Of a DNA stretch of 64,000 nt, positions 1 through 12,063 are shown in pieces. Source of the DNA: Pyrus communis (Eukaryota; Streptophyta; Magnoliopsida; Rosales; Rosaceae); assembly GCF_963583255.1 (NCBI RefSeq), contig NC_084804.1, forward strand, positions 35,446,453-35,510,452, in the 5' to 3' direction. Every line of letters starts with the position of its first letter. Positions within the stretch are counted from its first letter, which is position 1. The notes beneath the pieces are model-generated. The model saw only the letters and a program-made list of their open reading frames with translations. It had not been told where the DNA came from and ran no database searches. The position numbers and the translations under genes are program-made.

Positions 1-1381
1 TTTGGTATTTTAAGTACAGTTTTTGGTGTGGGGATAATAGAAAGTTATAGCTTGCGTTTCGGTTCATCCTTCTTGACATATGCTATGTTTGGTAGTCGCC
101 AAAAAGGAATATCATAGATTCATAGTGTAAATCTCATTCTTCAAGCTTGGAAGAACTTTACTGAAGCAAAGGGTCCATATTTGGATGTTTCCTGATGAGC
201 ATTAACAATTTGTCTTGTGTAATTCATAGAAAGAATCATATGGAGCTACTTCTTTTTATATTTTCTCATCTTTTAGTTTTCAGTTGATTATAACATTTTA
301 AAAGCTACTGTTTTTACATTTCATTGATTTCAGTATGATAGCAATGAGTTATTGACATTTTTGTATGGAGATTTGACTCCAGTAGTGAGATCACTAGTCA
401 TTATGTTATTCTAAATAATCTCATATTATGCCACAGAAAGAGACCAAGAGTGATATAGTTAGTTGACAAGATGACTATCCACAAATTAGTCTTCAGAATT
501 CCTAAGGATAATAATGCGAATCTTTCCAGATTCATGTACCAATTAGCCTATGAAGGGGGCTACTTTGTAAGCTTTTGAAATAAGTGTTAGAGAACGGAAA
601 TTCTAGGTTTCCTGCTTGTGTGTGAAGCACAACAACCTTGGAGTGATTCCAAGGCACCTTCCGTGTGAAGTTGAAGGCTGATGTGATGCCGGAATTTTTC
701 TAACTTCTGTATTGGAGTGATTCAATACACCTTTGGTGTGATGCCACAGGCCTGAGTGAGTTCTGTTCTATTTCTCTATTCCTTCTTATTGTCCTACATC
801 ACAAGAGTTGTGAAACAATGAGCGTATAGGTACTTCATACAACAAAAACCAAACCTTATCCCACCAAGTGGGGTTGGCTGTATGAAAATCCATAAGAAGG
901 AATATTGAAACAAACAATGCTATAGTAATGACTTATGTGAATGATTGTTTGTGCAAAATCAATAGTTGTTTGAGGCACAGGCTTTAGTTTCCAAATAAGT
1001 ATGATTTAATTTCTCTGAATCATTTTCCTGCGATGCAATTATACCAACCAGCCAACCCCTCACCCCTACCTTGATTTCACATCGGTACTGAAACTTGATG
1101 ATAAGGAATTATATTTTCAGGATATTACTATAAAACAAAACAAAATAGGAAAGTAACGGTGATGGTGACATCTTTTGGTTGTTTAGACTTTGGAATAATT
1201 TATCATATTTAAACTAGAACGCTTATTGTCCATAATTTTATATTTAGCATGATGTGTTTGCAGTAGTTTACAATAGCTTCAAATTTACTTCCAATATAGT
1301 GTGCTATTTTTAGATGAAAATAGTGCCTTCAAATCTTAGCTTTCTCTCAACAAATGAGGCACCTTTTGTATTTTTTTGCAG
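1..1381 (+). other. Intron of the ATL-like gene
   Basis: No coding signal is visible here. The stretch ends in a T-rich tract and an AG at 1380-1381, which opens the RING exon, so it reads as the intron before that exon. Its 5' exon, with the ATL transmembrane segment, is expected upstream of the window. The only recognisable object inside is a SINE-like tail at about 839-895. Around 600-750 there are two similar phrases built on a GGAGTGATTC core, possibly an old repeat. Confidence is moderate because the upstream exon is not seen. Confidence 0.5.
839..895 (-). repeat. Au-SINE-like 3' tail, truncated
   Basis: An ACAAC-rich start is followed by the phrase CTTATCCCACCAAGTGGGGT. This is the reverse complement of the usual 3' end of plant Au-type SINEs, which have a short hairpin around the ACTTAGTGGG core and then a TTG-repeat tail. 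Only the 3' end is visible; no pol III A or B box is seen. Two similar tails lie near 10.38 and 10.88 kb. Confidence 0.5.
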
Positions 1382-2363
1382 ATGCTCAGTATGCCTGGGT
1401 GACTATGTAGCGGAGGATAGACTTCAACAGATACCATCCTGTGGCCATACATTTCACATTGATTGCATTGACAGCTGGCTTTCTACCCACAGCACTTGTC
1501 CACTGTGCCGCTCATCCCTCCTTTCTGCCCATAAATATCAAAATGAATCGCCTGATGTACTAGTGGAACCAAGTCATGAATCTTCTGTTGCGGTGAATAG
1601 GAGTGTAACATCTCTTCTACAGATGCCTCAGGCTTGTGAAGAAACAAAAGCTACAGAGTTTTCTGGGTTGAGGAATGGAGAACCAACAAACGCCCAAAAC
1701 AGTTCCAAAGAAGATGCAAGTTCTGAGTGGGTTGATTGCAAGAGAGGATTGAGGGATGCAGGAAATGCAACTCAAGTGCATCAGCATACTGGTGGATCAT
1801 CTGGTAATTTGTGATTTGCTGAAGATTAGCTTAACTGATTTTCTTTTTCCTGCCTTCTTGCCCCCCCTTTTCAGAACAGTTTGCTAAAATTAGGTTTTTC
1901 TGTTATTATTTAAATGCAATTAGCATAATTTGATTATTACATTTCCACTGAACGTCGTATGGTGATGCGCATTGTGCCTTTTTCTTATTTTTTGTCTTTA
2001 ACTTTAAGATTATGAGACACAACTTCTTGTACTAACTCTCATTTGTGAATATGTTTAACAAATGCCTCTCATTTGCACTTGCAAGTAGTACAGAAAGTAA
2101 TAAAGTAATTAATCTGTTGTATCCCCCAAGTCGAGTGAGTTTATCTAATTGAGCATCGGCCTCCACTGCTGATTGTTTGTCTGGGTAGATCGCCAGATAA
2201 TAAAATCTGGTTTTAGTCATTTCCCAAACCAGTTGTCAGGAACATTGTCCAAATTGTCTCCTTCCCTGCCAGTGTACTAATTTTATTCCATATGATAAAT
2301 TTTCAGCTAATGACATCTGGTTGTCTGTCTATCCATGCAGATGGACTTGAATTGAGGCATTAG
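1382..2363 (+). CDS. RING-H2 E3 ubiquitin ligase, ATL58/59-like, 3' exons
   Basis: The protein should transfer ubiquitin to membrane-associated targets; ATL proteins are membrane-anchored E3 ligases. The exon at 1382-1803 opens directly on the RING-H2 domain. All eight zinc ligands are visible: C-x2-C, then CGH, the second H, then C, and C-x2-C, with the usual Trp (IDSWLS) after the sixth ligand. A Ser/Asn-rich acidic tail follows. Reading on past 1803 gives a stop at 1814. A good donor at 1804 (GTAATT) and an acceptor at 2340 (CCATGCAG) instead join to a 23-nt coding end (2341-2363) that adds a short DGLELRH tail and a TAG. I prefer the spliced form, because ATL58/59 proteins end in a similar way as I recall them. 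The transmembrane N-terminus lies outside the window. Assignment to the ATL58/59 group rests partly on the neighbouring phytolongin gene. Confidence 0.72.
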
Positions 2364-3270
2364 AGCTGATGGAAGCATCAAGAATTCAATTGCTGCATTC
2401 TGCATGCTAGTATCCAAGTGAGATGCGGCGGTGAGTATAAAAGCTTCCAAACATGCGATATGTTGAGAGAATATTTGGCCATATGCTTCTGTATATAGAA
2501 GCCAAGAAGCAGCTAAAGTAAAACAAACAAGAAGATGTTGTTTCTTTTGATGTTGACATCCTAAACGTCCGCATCAGCAAGGAGGGAGGTACCAAGGACA
2601 ACTGATGAATGCAGGAACAATCAAGTATATCGATGCTTTCAGACGGGAAACCACATCTTCGTTGTGGAGTTTCCAAATTGATCTGGCATTGGTCTTGCTT
2701 GGGTGGGAACGTAGTTAACAAATTTGGTTTGGTTGTAGGTAAGTTTATCCCCGTGCCCAAGAACATTGTGAGCGGGTACGATTCTCATTTGCTGAATGAA
2801 CAGTATAAGCGACATCCACTGTTATGTGATTGTCAGTGGTTAGGAGTATGAGAATAAAGACGTGATTTGAACAAGGGTTTACCGTGCACTGAGAGCGAGC
2901 ATTGTATGGTATTTTGCAAGGATTACGTAGTCTCACTAATTGAGAATATTGTCTTGTTTAAATCTTCCAATCGACAATCAGAAGATATATGTTTCTCTCA
3001 GACTCATGAGCATTAAGCATAGATTAGATTAGACACCCAAATAAGACCATTTAAATCTTCCAAACGAACAATTTCATCTCAAATTGTAATTACAAAATGT
3101 GAATATGGTCATTTCGTTCCTTTGTCTTTCTTTTATTTTTTTGTTAAATCATGAAAATGATTTTTACGGAGAATAGCAAAAATCAAACAAAAAACAACGG
3201 ATATATTGAGTGTGAAAGGCTAGCATTTATCATGTCATTTTCAATTCGTAGTTACGCGTCCGTATTGTAT
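2364..3270. other. 3' UTR and spacer, no gene seen
   Basis: This holds the probable 3' UTR of the ATL gene and then AT-rich spacer before the phytolongin promoter. Short ORFs occur on both strands near 2.4-2.9 kb, but none shows a domain, splice logic or codon pattern of a gene. Confidence 0.4.
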
Positions 3271-3399
3271 TTGTGTTAGTAAGAAGACCCAACCAAAGTC
3301 GCCAAACCCAAAGAAGACGAACCAAAGCAAGACAGGTCAAATGTCAACCGGAGAGAACGCGTAGCATACTACATAACTTCACTTCTTCTGTAACTCGGA

Positions 3400-4388
3400 T
3401 CGCATCGCATCGCATCGCATATTATAATCCTCTCAGATTGAACTTTGGAGTTTGGAGTTTGGCGTTTGAAGTTTGAACACCAGCAGCAGCAGCAGCAGCA
3501 GGAGGCACCAGGTGTCTGTCTCCTCAGTCAGCCGTCACGTGTCACCGTATCCTCAAGGCTTGTCTTGTTGGGAGGTAAATCTGAATCTCTGTGTTGTTAG
3601 AACCTTTTTTCGATCTGTTTGGTTGGTCGATGAGAAATCTGTTTCTAATCTTGTAAACTCACACCGCCCTGTGTTTGTACTATTTCTCCGTACCAATTAC
3701 CAAACACTCATTGACTGCCATCTTGCTATATTGTTCTCAACCAATAACCAATTTGAATTTAGCATTGGATTCGATTTCGTATCATGCCTTTACTTAATTT
3801 GGGGTTTAGACTTGTGGAAAACCCCGAACCTGATGTCTTTGTTTAATTTGAAACCTTCCTTCCAATGTCCTGTCTTTGTTTAACTTGTACTGATAAGTTC
3901 AATTAGACTTTAGGGTCCTGTTTTGATTTCATTAGTAATTGTCTTTTGCTCTCTCTTCCTAGTACTCACGGATTAGGATTAGTGCCTTCGGAGACTAGTT
4001 TCTCATCTTGCTCCTGAGAGTCAGACAAGCCTACAACGACGCACCCTGAACTTCATTCCCGACGTCAACTACTTAGCTGAACAACAACCCTTGTTGCATT
4101 TTTCTGGATATGCTTTTGATTCTGTAGCGGATGTGTTGTTTGCATTTCATTTGGTCCTACTTCTTTGATGACGAAAATAGCTTATGGTCTTCGGATCCTT
4201 GAATTTGTGTTCAACATAAAATCATATCTTGCCCCCTTTAAGGAATCAAATTTTCAAATCATCGTCTGACACTAGGTAAAAAGAATGAAAGACCAGGGCG
4301 GTTTTGGTGATGCTGAGCATGAGGTTCTACTATACTTGCTTGCAGACTACAAGTGGAATTGAGTATCAACTCTAACGGTGTACTAGTG
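3400..4388 (+). other. 5' leader of the phytolongin gene with one intron
   Basis: A purine- and CAG-rich leader (GCATC pentamers at about 3402-3420, CAG triplets at about 3480-3500) leads to a donor at 3575 (GGGAG then GTAAAT). The matching acceptor is at 4344-4345 (TTGCTTGCAG), 43 bases before the ATG. A long first intron inside the 5' UTR is common in plant genes and often raises expression. The exact transcription start is not visible. An alternative acceptor near 3960 (CTTCCTAG) would leave a longer leader. Confidence 0.55.
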
Positions 4389-5222
4389 ATGGGTTCCGTT
4401 CAAAATACAGTTTACTACTGTTGTGTGTCAAGGGGTGACCGGATCCTCTACGTGTATAGTGGCGGAGAAGGTGAAATTGAGAACTTGGCTTCCTTGTGTT
4501 TGGAAAAGACTCCTCCTTTTCATAGGTGGTATTTTGAGACGGTGGGTAAAAGGACTTATGGTTTCTTAATTGAAGATGCCTATGTTTATTTCACAATTGT
4601 TGATGATAGTCTGGGCAATACCGGGGTTCTTCAGTTTTTAGAGCATTTGAGAGATGAATTCAAGAAGGTAGCCAGGAAGGGTTTAAGGGGAAGTTTGTCA
4701 AGTGTTATGAGTTCTGTTGGCATACAAGAACAGCTAGTTCCTGTTATCCACCGCTTGATCACCTCCTTGGAGAATGTTTCTCATGGTGGTAGTAATTGGA
4801 CAGCTGAAGCTTCTCCGTCACTTCATGCTGGTCTTTCTCCTTCACCAAGTAGTGCAAATGGTCAAATTGAAGTTGCCAATTCTACAAAAGCCCCTCTGTT
4901 GGGGAAGTCCAGCAAGCAAGACAAGAAGAAGGCTAAAGAGCATGTGATTGCAGTGAGAGACATCGAGTTGGAGGAACATAGGAAATCTACGGATAGAGGA
5001 GTCAGTATTGACTCAGCTAATTCGGGTTCCAATAACCAAGCTGGAGCAGGTTCTTCAATTGCATTACAAAAGGATTTGGGATCAATGAGGATTAGGTCTC
5101 AAAGCATTCGAAAGAAGTGGTGCCGCCAAGTGCGAATTGTCCTTGCCGTTGATGCAGCTGTTTGTGTTATACTGTTTGTGATTTGGTTACTTATTTGTCA
5201 TGGTATCGAGTGCATCCGTTGA
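4389..5222 (+). CDS. Phytolongin (longin-domain, SNARE-like membrane protein)
   Basis: Phytolongins are plant R-SNARE relatives with an N-terminal longin domain and a C-terminal anchor; the SNARE motif is replaced by a PhyL domain, and they act in secretory-pathway trafficking. The single coding exon gives 277 residues. Residues 1 to about 110 form the longin domain (opening MGSVQNTVYYCCVSRG, then the CLEKTPPFHRWYFET block). A Ser/Gly/Lys-rich linker follows, and a hydrophobic anchor spans about residues 249-270 with a few residues after it. The start is the ATG at 4389. A longer reading from the GTG at 4353 has no ATG, and the MGS-QNTV opening is the family N-terminus. The best match from memory is the PHYL1.1/PHYL1.2 pair, and the ATL58/59-like gene next to it agrees. 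The frame is intact. Confidence 0.88.
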   Translation: MGSVQNTVYYCCVSRGDRILYVYSGGEGEIENLASLCLEKTPPFHRWYFETVGKRTYGFLIEDAYVYFTIVDDSLGNTGVLQFLEHLRDEFKKVARKGLRGSLSSVMSSVGIQEQLVPVIHRLITSLENVSHGGSNWTAEASPSLHAGLSPSPSSANGQIEVANSTKAPLLGKSSKQDKKKAKEHVIAVRDIELEEHRKSTDRGVSIDSANSGSNNQAGAGSSIALQKDLGSMRIRSQSIRKKWCRQVRIVLAVDAAVCVILFVIWLLICHGIECIR

Positions 5223-7669
5223 ATATGTTGTGATCGGTGTCTAAAGTGGAGCTTGAGATCGTGACTGGAGAGGTGGAAAATCATGTCATCAAGAAACAGT
5301 TGTCGCAGAGAAGTCTACGGGAGTCACATGTTAACCTTCTGAATGATGTTTCTGCGTCTATTTGACTTGAAGGTACAGATGGTGGAGGAATTTGTTGTAT
5401 AGTTGGTTCTACAGTTTCTGTGCTTCTTGTGCATATGCAGATTTAGAAAATTATAAACTTGTGAGTCAGTCGGGAGCGTTTGGATGCCTTTATGCAATTT
5501 CATAATATTCTCTTGTACTTGCTGCTGGGATTTTTGGTAGTGCTTTGTGTATCGTATCATCATCACCATGCAATGAATGAAGCGTTCTGTTGGAAAGTCG
5601 TTTGCTTAACCTTTTTCTTGTTTAATATTTGTTCATTTTAAAGCCATCTATGTTTCCTATTTCTTGGTTTCTTCCTTGACCTAACCGTCAGGGAAGAATG
5701 GATGGCTTCCAAGCAACAAGGCAAATACTTATAATCTTTGCATTCCGACCATTGCATTAACCGGTCATGTTCCTCGCCCCGAGAAGGGTGGCTGGCATGC
5801 ACAACCGTTCGAGCAAACCGTTTCAAGGGGAACATTTGCTTACTATAATGATGATGCGGCATCGATAATATTGCAAATAAATTAAAAGAGTTGTTAAGAG
5901 GGAATCGGATTTTTTACGACATATTTTCAATGGAGAGGAATGCAAAGTAACACGAACCCATCAAACCATGAACTGAATATTTTAGATAAGAGCCGAGCCG
6001 GGCCGATCCGATCCAATCCACTTCAGTCCAGTCTGCTGAGAGTCAGTGGTTTGTAGCAGTGCTAAAATGGGGGAGTTGAAGTTTCAACCGTCCGTCCCTA
6101 ATGAGACCCTGAAAACAGCATAGTGATGATTCAAGCTTCTTCGGCCTTGTAGTCTGTGGACACTCCCCATTGCTCCTGCTTTTGCATTTCGGCATGCGAA
6201 GAATATCCACATGATCCTCTGGTGTACAAGTGCCATTTCACACCTTCACACATTCACAATCACAGCAGCATCATCATCATTATTATTATTACTGAACCAT
6301 ATAGACAAAGGAATCTAAACTCAGGGCTCGATCAGTTTCAATAACTTACAATATGCATGGCTCCCAAACTAGGTACATGTGGAAACCTGTGCACAGGCAA
6401 GGCCTCGCTGATAATGACCTGCTACAACCTTCGCTATCTACATCCAGATTGTCGTCTCCATTAACCTGATGAATACGTGATAAGACGACTCTTTAAGAAT
6501 AACTACTGTGAGGTAGCAATATCAGGGACATAAGAAATTAAATTATGTGAAGAAGAATGAAACAACTCACATTAGTACAGTTGGCCTTTTGTCTTTTTGC
6601 CAAAAAGCCTGCCGAAGAAGACTGCTGGGGAAAAGAAGTCTGTCCCTGGCAGCAGAAGATTCAATAGCAACAATGCAGTGTGACGCAAAGGGTGGCAATA
6701 ATGCAAACTCGTGTCTGATTCTTGCTGAGACCATCCTCAAGGATTCAAACAAGAAACATCACTGTACAATTGTTCTGATTTATCTGGAAAGCCATTTGAA
6801 TGCTCTTCACGGCTCAATACACCGTTCGTATTGCTATGACAAACACAAGTTTCCCGCTTTCCACTGCAGCTGGTGTCAAGGGTGATCTCCTTTTTGGGAT
6901 TATAACAAGAACAAGTTTGATCATATGCTTTAGCGATTACCTGTTTATAACTGCAGCATTGACCTCAACAGTTATGACACAAGCACCGAGCAAAGACTCA
7001 GTGGTGTGCTGATAATGAGTTCTTAGTCTCCTTCCCTATCACTCAACCTAATGAACACTTGGCAGTCAACAATACAAGTGATACACCAGATGAGGACTCA
7101 AATGTAGGTCAGCTAGACGAAATTGAAACATAAAAACCTGTTCAAATGTTCCGACGACATTGTTTTTCATTTAATATCAAGAAAAAGTAGAGACATCCCC
7201 TGCAACCCCAGACTTAAGTTTCAGTGTAAGATTGAACCAAAAAACCATTCAGGAAAACCTGCTTATATGTCCAATCCAAAGCCAGAAGGGGTATCTGGAA
7301 ATGAATACTCTTCTAAAAACTCCTAAAAGGACACTTAAAAAGTCAATAAGAAAAAGAAAAACTACACGAGGTGGCATTCTGTGTGCGTTGGGGGAGTGGG
7401 GGAGAGAGGGGGTGCCTCTGCCTGGGAGAATTTAAAACAAGTTTCAATTAATGTTAAATCCTATATCGAAAATTTAAGGCCTTGCATTGCACAAAATGAA
7501 CTCCTTGGACCCTCCACCCATTGCTGTTTAGTTTTAGGTTGGATTGCTTAACTTTCACAAGATATGATATCAGGTAATCCATCCACGTGCTAAGACCAGT
7601 TTGGTCACACATGTTTTACATCACCCAATCCACGTGTTTTGCTTAGGGAAACCACTTGGGAACGGATGC
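5223..7669. other. Spacer of about 2.4 kb, no confident gene
   Basis: The first roughly 400 bases are the phytolongin 3' UTR. Beyond that no domain is recognisable on either strand. Some stretches at 6540-7140 have less stop-rich, less AT-rich sequence than usual spacer. One is a 57-codon open stretch on the + strand ending at the TAA near 7132 that has no ATG. I could not build a splice model from them. Confidence 0.35.
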
Positions 7670-7677
7670 GTCGGTAA

Positions 7678-9266
7678 TAGGCCTAGCAAACGGGTCGTGT
7701 CTGTCGTGTTCGTATAACACATATTATCTTAATGGGTGCTTAACAGGTCGGGACCCGACCTGTTATGAAAAAATATTTGTTTTCTTAAATTTGCACATAC
7801 CACACATTGCCACATAAATATTACTTCAAAATATTAAAACACATTTGTCGTTTAAGTACTACATCTACACTCGAAAATAAGAGCCTAATAAAAAAATATC
7901 CATACACTACTAGTCTATTACAAAATATTAAATGTGCAAGGTTATGCAAAATGAAATAGTTTTTATTTTCAAGGTTGTGACGTCTTTCTCAAAAGTTTAA
8001 ACCTTGCCAATGGAATTCAAAGCTTGCATGTTATTCCTTTTACAAAATCCTCAATTTTCATCGATCATTATGAGGAAATTGTATTGGAACTTTGGCTTGA
8101 TCTATTGCCTTCAACAGTTATGTTGATGATGTTTTCAGTAAGGTTTTCCACGTCAAAACTCTCTTCCGCATAAACTAAGTATAGAAAAACCAAACATTAA
8201 AAACCATATCCATATCCATATCCATTCAAATTCACATATCCATTTCAATTTCAATTTTACATATCCAATTCAATTTCACCTATCTATATCCATTTCAAAT
8301 TCACATATCCAATTCAATTTCAAAATCCAATTCACATATCTACAAATCACAATCCAATTCAAATTTACTTTCAAATTCACAATTCAATTAAAAATACCTT
8401 GCACTTGGAGTTTGCAGCCTTGCTTGCTTTGCTTGTTCCAAATCTCCAAACCTGGAAAACAAATATAGACCCCACTTATTAATTTCAAGTAAATAGCCCC
8501 CAAATGAAACATAGATACAAATAAACTCGCGACGTTCACAATAAAAAAAAGGACCTTCCTACCAATTGTCAATATTTGGGACAAATAATTCCATACAAAT
8601 AATTAAGACATTGCATCTACTACAGCAAAACAAAAATAGGTGGGGCGTCACTACTCTGTCATTACCTGCCTCACAGGCCACCTGAATTCTAACCTCCCCA
8701 ATCCCCTGATAACATATCCCCAAAAATACAAAATTCATACCTTTAGCATGTGCTTGCTTGTGCGTGGTTCTCTTGTGGCTGCCGGAGTCGAGTTGAAGGA
8801 AGTGAACGGAGGAGGATGCGAGAGAGATGCGGATTAAGTAGACGGCGCATGAGTAAGTCTGGAATAGAGAGATTAGAGTGAATGAAAGAGAAGAGAAGGA
8901 TAGCCTCCGACCTAATGCACAATGGACGACTGAGATTAAATCTCAGCCGATCTAATGGTCACCAAAATTTTAAATTTAATTATATATATAATTATTATAG
9001 TTTTTAGGGGTATAAAATTGTTAAATTAATATATATATATATATATATATAATTATTATAGTACTTTTTTAGGGGTATAAAATTATAAAATTAATATTTT
9101 GCTTATCGTGTATCGTGTTATCCACATATATACCCAAACAACCCGTTATCTTAACATGTGCTTATCGGGTTTATCCGATAACGATCCGATTTGTAATCGT
9201 GTCGACCCTTCATTTTGTGTTGTGTCGTGTCGGATTATTGGGTCGTGTCAGGAATTACCAGACTTA
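7678..9266. mobile_element. Non-autonomous hAT-like element, 1.59 kb
   Basis: The ends are imperfect inverted repeats (left TAGGCCTAGCAA, right end reading TAAGTCTGGTAA on the other strand). They are flanked by an 8-base duplication with one mismatch: GTCGGTAA at 7670-7677 and GTCGGTCA at 9267-9274. Eight-base duplications are the hAT hallmark. Both subterminal regions are rich in GGGTCGTGTC-type phrases. The interior is AT-rich, with CATATCCA-like simple repeats (8200-8400) and a TA run (9030-9048). No transposase frame is present, so it would need a helper. Confidence 0.6.
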
Positions 9267-9421
9267 GTCGGTCAACATTTTGTTGTAAAGCGTTACATCA
9301 ACTTTTACAAGTTTAGTATGAAAACATAGCGTAGAATAAACTAAGAATCAAGATTATGATCAACTCCTTTAAGGTCATTTATCTTTTATCATTATTCTTA
9401 AATGGAAAAGTAAATATCTCC

Positions 9422-9692
9422 TCAATTGTATGCTATTATTGTCCTCAAACTGATTCTGATCCATGCATGTCGAACAGCAGTAGCACTAAGACTACAACAG
9501 GGTACTGGCTGAAAAATAAGTAAATAACAAGACTGCAAGAGAGAACAACAATAAATTCATCCTAACCCTTCCATTTCATTTAGGAATTTTTAAAATAGTA
9601 GCGTCATTTTGAATATTTAAAAGCATATCAGAAAAGCATGACATAAATACTACTGAAAGCACATTGCTGATATGAGATCGAGCAAATATAAT

Positions 9693-9742
<50 letters not shown>

Positions 9743-12021
9743 ATACTTTACCGAATTATCACCAGACTTTGCCAACTGAATAGCATACTTCATGAAGCTG
9801 AAGACCGAATGTGAGTCCTCTTCACTGAATCCAGTAATGCCTTCGATATTACTGTATTTAAAAGGTAAAGGACAAACAAAAAAACGAGTCAGGACAATAT
9901 TAAACAAATATGATTTGGCATTTGTGTGCTGGGAATGCAGAACGAGGAGCCCCCAGCAGAAAAAGGAAGTAACAAACCCACACTGCAGAGGTGCAGATAA
10001 AAAAGAACTTTTATCTAACTATCCCATATAATGCCTTATACTTGTGCCATAGCTTGCACTGTTCTTCCCACTCTTCTTTTGATGATGCTGCATACTTGCA
10101 GACCTAAATTTAGTGGATTTAGATGTTCGCCATATTCTTGTTCAACGATAAATTTGGAGACTACCAGAAGAATAGTAGTTTTCAGATACTATTATTAATA
10201 ATAAACACTCAAGCAAATCAGATTCAATGTCCAAAATGGGATAGTAAGTTCATGCGGATGGGATCCAAATCATTGTATATACAAGACAAGGTCTACGAGG
10301 AATTGCACAAAAGTGAAGTATTAAGTAAAAAAAATGCTAAGACCAGATTGGAATTCAGTAAAACGCAATTAGCATAACAACAACAACAACAACAACAACA
10401 AATCCTCATCCCACAAAGTGGAACTCAGTAAAGTGGAATTAGAATGATGCCATTCAATTCTAAGATTATACCGAAGAATAATAATGGTCCTAATTAATAT
10501 CTTACAAATCCACGGATTTGTCTCTTATGACTACCTTAGGGGAACACTTTGATCATACATCCCCAAAGCCCACTAACTGCTTATCCATGGCTTAACAGCA
10601 ACTAAAGCCATACAACTACCAGTCCATCATCAAGAACGAGCAAATTCTTTCTAAGCATCTTGAGAAAGAAAAGAAAAGTTCTCAAGTAATCAAGTAGCCA
10701 TACCTAATGTAAATTAACAGGAGGCCTAACTTCCATAAAGAAAACATAAGCAAGTAAACAAATTAATAGATGATTTATAAGTCATATAGTTTGACAACGA
10801 GCTAATTAACTTGTAATGTAAATTTATTGATTGTGCAATATTTTTAAAATTGAAACATTGAAGTTTACATTCTGAAATAAAACAACAACAACAATAACAA
10901 AACCTTATCCCACTAAGTGGGGTCATTATAATGTCTAAAATATTACACTAGATAATAAGAATGGACGATACAGTAGATAATCAAACTTAAAGAGCTAATT
11001 AATTAGTCGTTATAATGTATTGGATCATGAAAGAATAAAAAAATATTACACTTAGATAATAAGAATGGACGATACATTTGTTCAGATTATTTGTTAATTG
11101 TGCTTTTATTACTTTGAGAAAAAAAAAAGTAGTAATTAAACATGATTGAAAGAGAAAAAGGAAGACACACTTTTGTGATAAAGGGACTCAAACTGGTAGG
11201 AATTCATCAGCTCCCGTACATCATTTTGAATGCTGTCCAACTGATTACCATTCTGAGAAGCAAGACATAAGATCACAAACGACTGAATTTCTCCTGTAAA
11301 GTAAACTAATAGTCAACGGTGTATTTGATACACCCCAAAGATAAGATAGTAAGAACAATGTGGTCACCATGACCCCCCATATCAGGGCAATATCAAGTAG
11401 GAGTTGGAAATGTGCACAATTATTAGACAGATTTTTGTAGATATGGTAGGATAACAAGAGATTCATACCCCATTTGGTCAAGCTGATGATTATTGTGTTC
11501 TGATAGACACGTTTGCAAGGATATTAAAGGTAACGTAGGACATAACGCCCCAATCCACCATAGAGAGGAGTAGTTTTGTTTGACTAAGTGCTTTGAGCCT
11601 TGTGGTTAGGCAATCTTCTACGGCCCTTCCCTCAGTAAATAATCTTTTGTCTGACCAATGAAATGCAATGAAGAAAATCTTGTTCATTGGTTAAGAATAT
11701 GAACATCTCCGATTTGCTACCGATGAACCCTTTTTAATCGAGTCCAGGTCACACTCAAACATAACATTTTAATAACTAACTAGCATAAATTTAAGATTTA
11801 TCATTTTTATTCAAAATCATTAGAAAAGTTGCAGTGAATAAAATGAATACTTAATGAATCACAGAATAAACCGCATATGGTATAGACCGAAAAACACAAT
11901 TCGCAGTAAAAAGATGTTCAATGCATCAACTATACTGAATTGGTTTCTTGTTTTTGTTGTTTGTAAAAATTGAATTGGAAAGGAATTAATTCTCATAAAA
12001 GGGGGTTTAGGGTTTAAGAGA

Positions 12022-12063
<42 letters not shown>

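Noticed and set aside
4353..4388. Upstream in-frame extension of the phytolongin
   Set aside because: It starts with GTG, has no ATG, and the family N-terminus is the MGS-QNTV opening at 4389.
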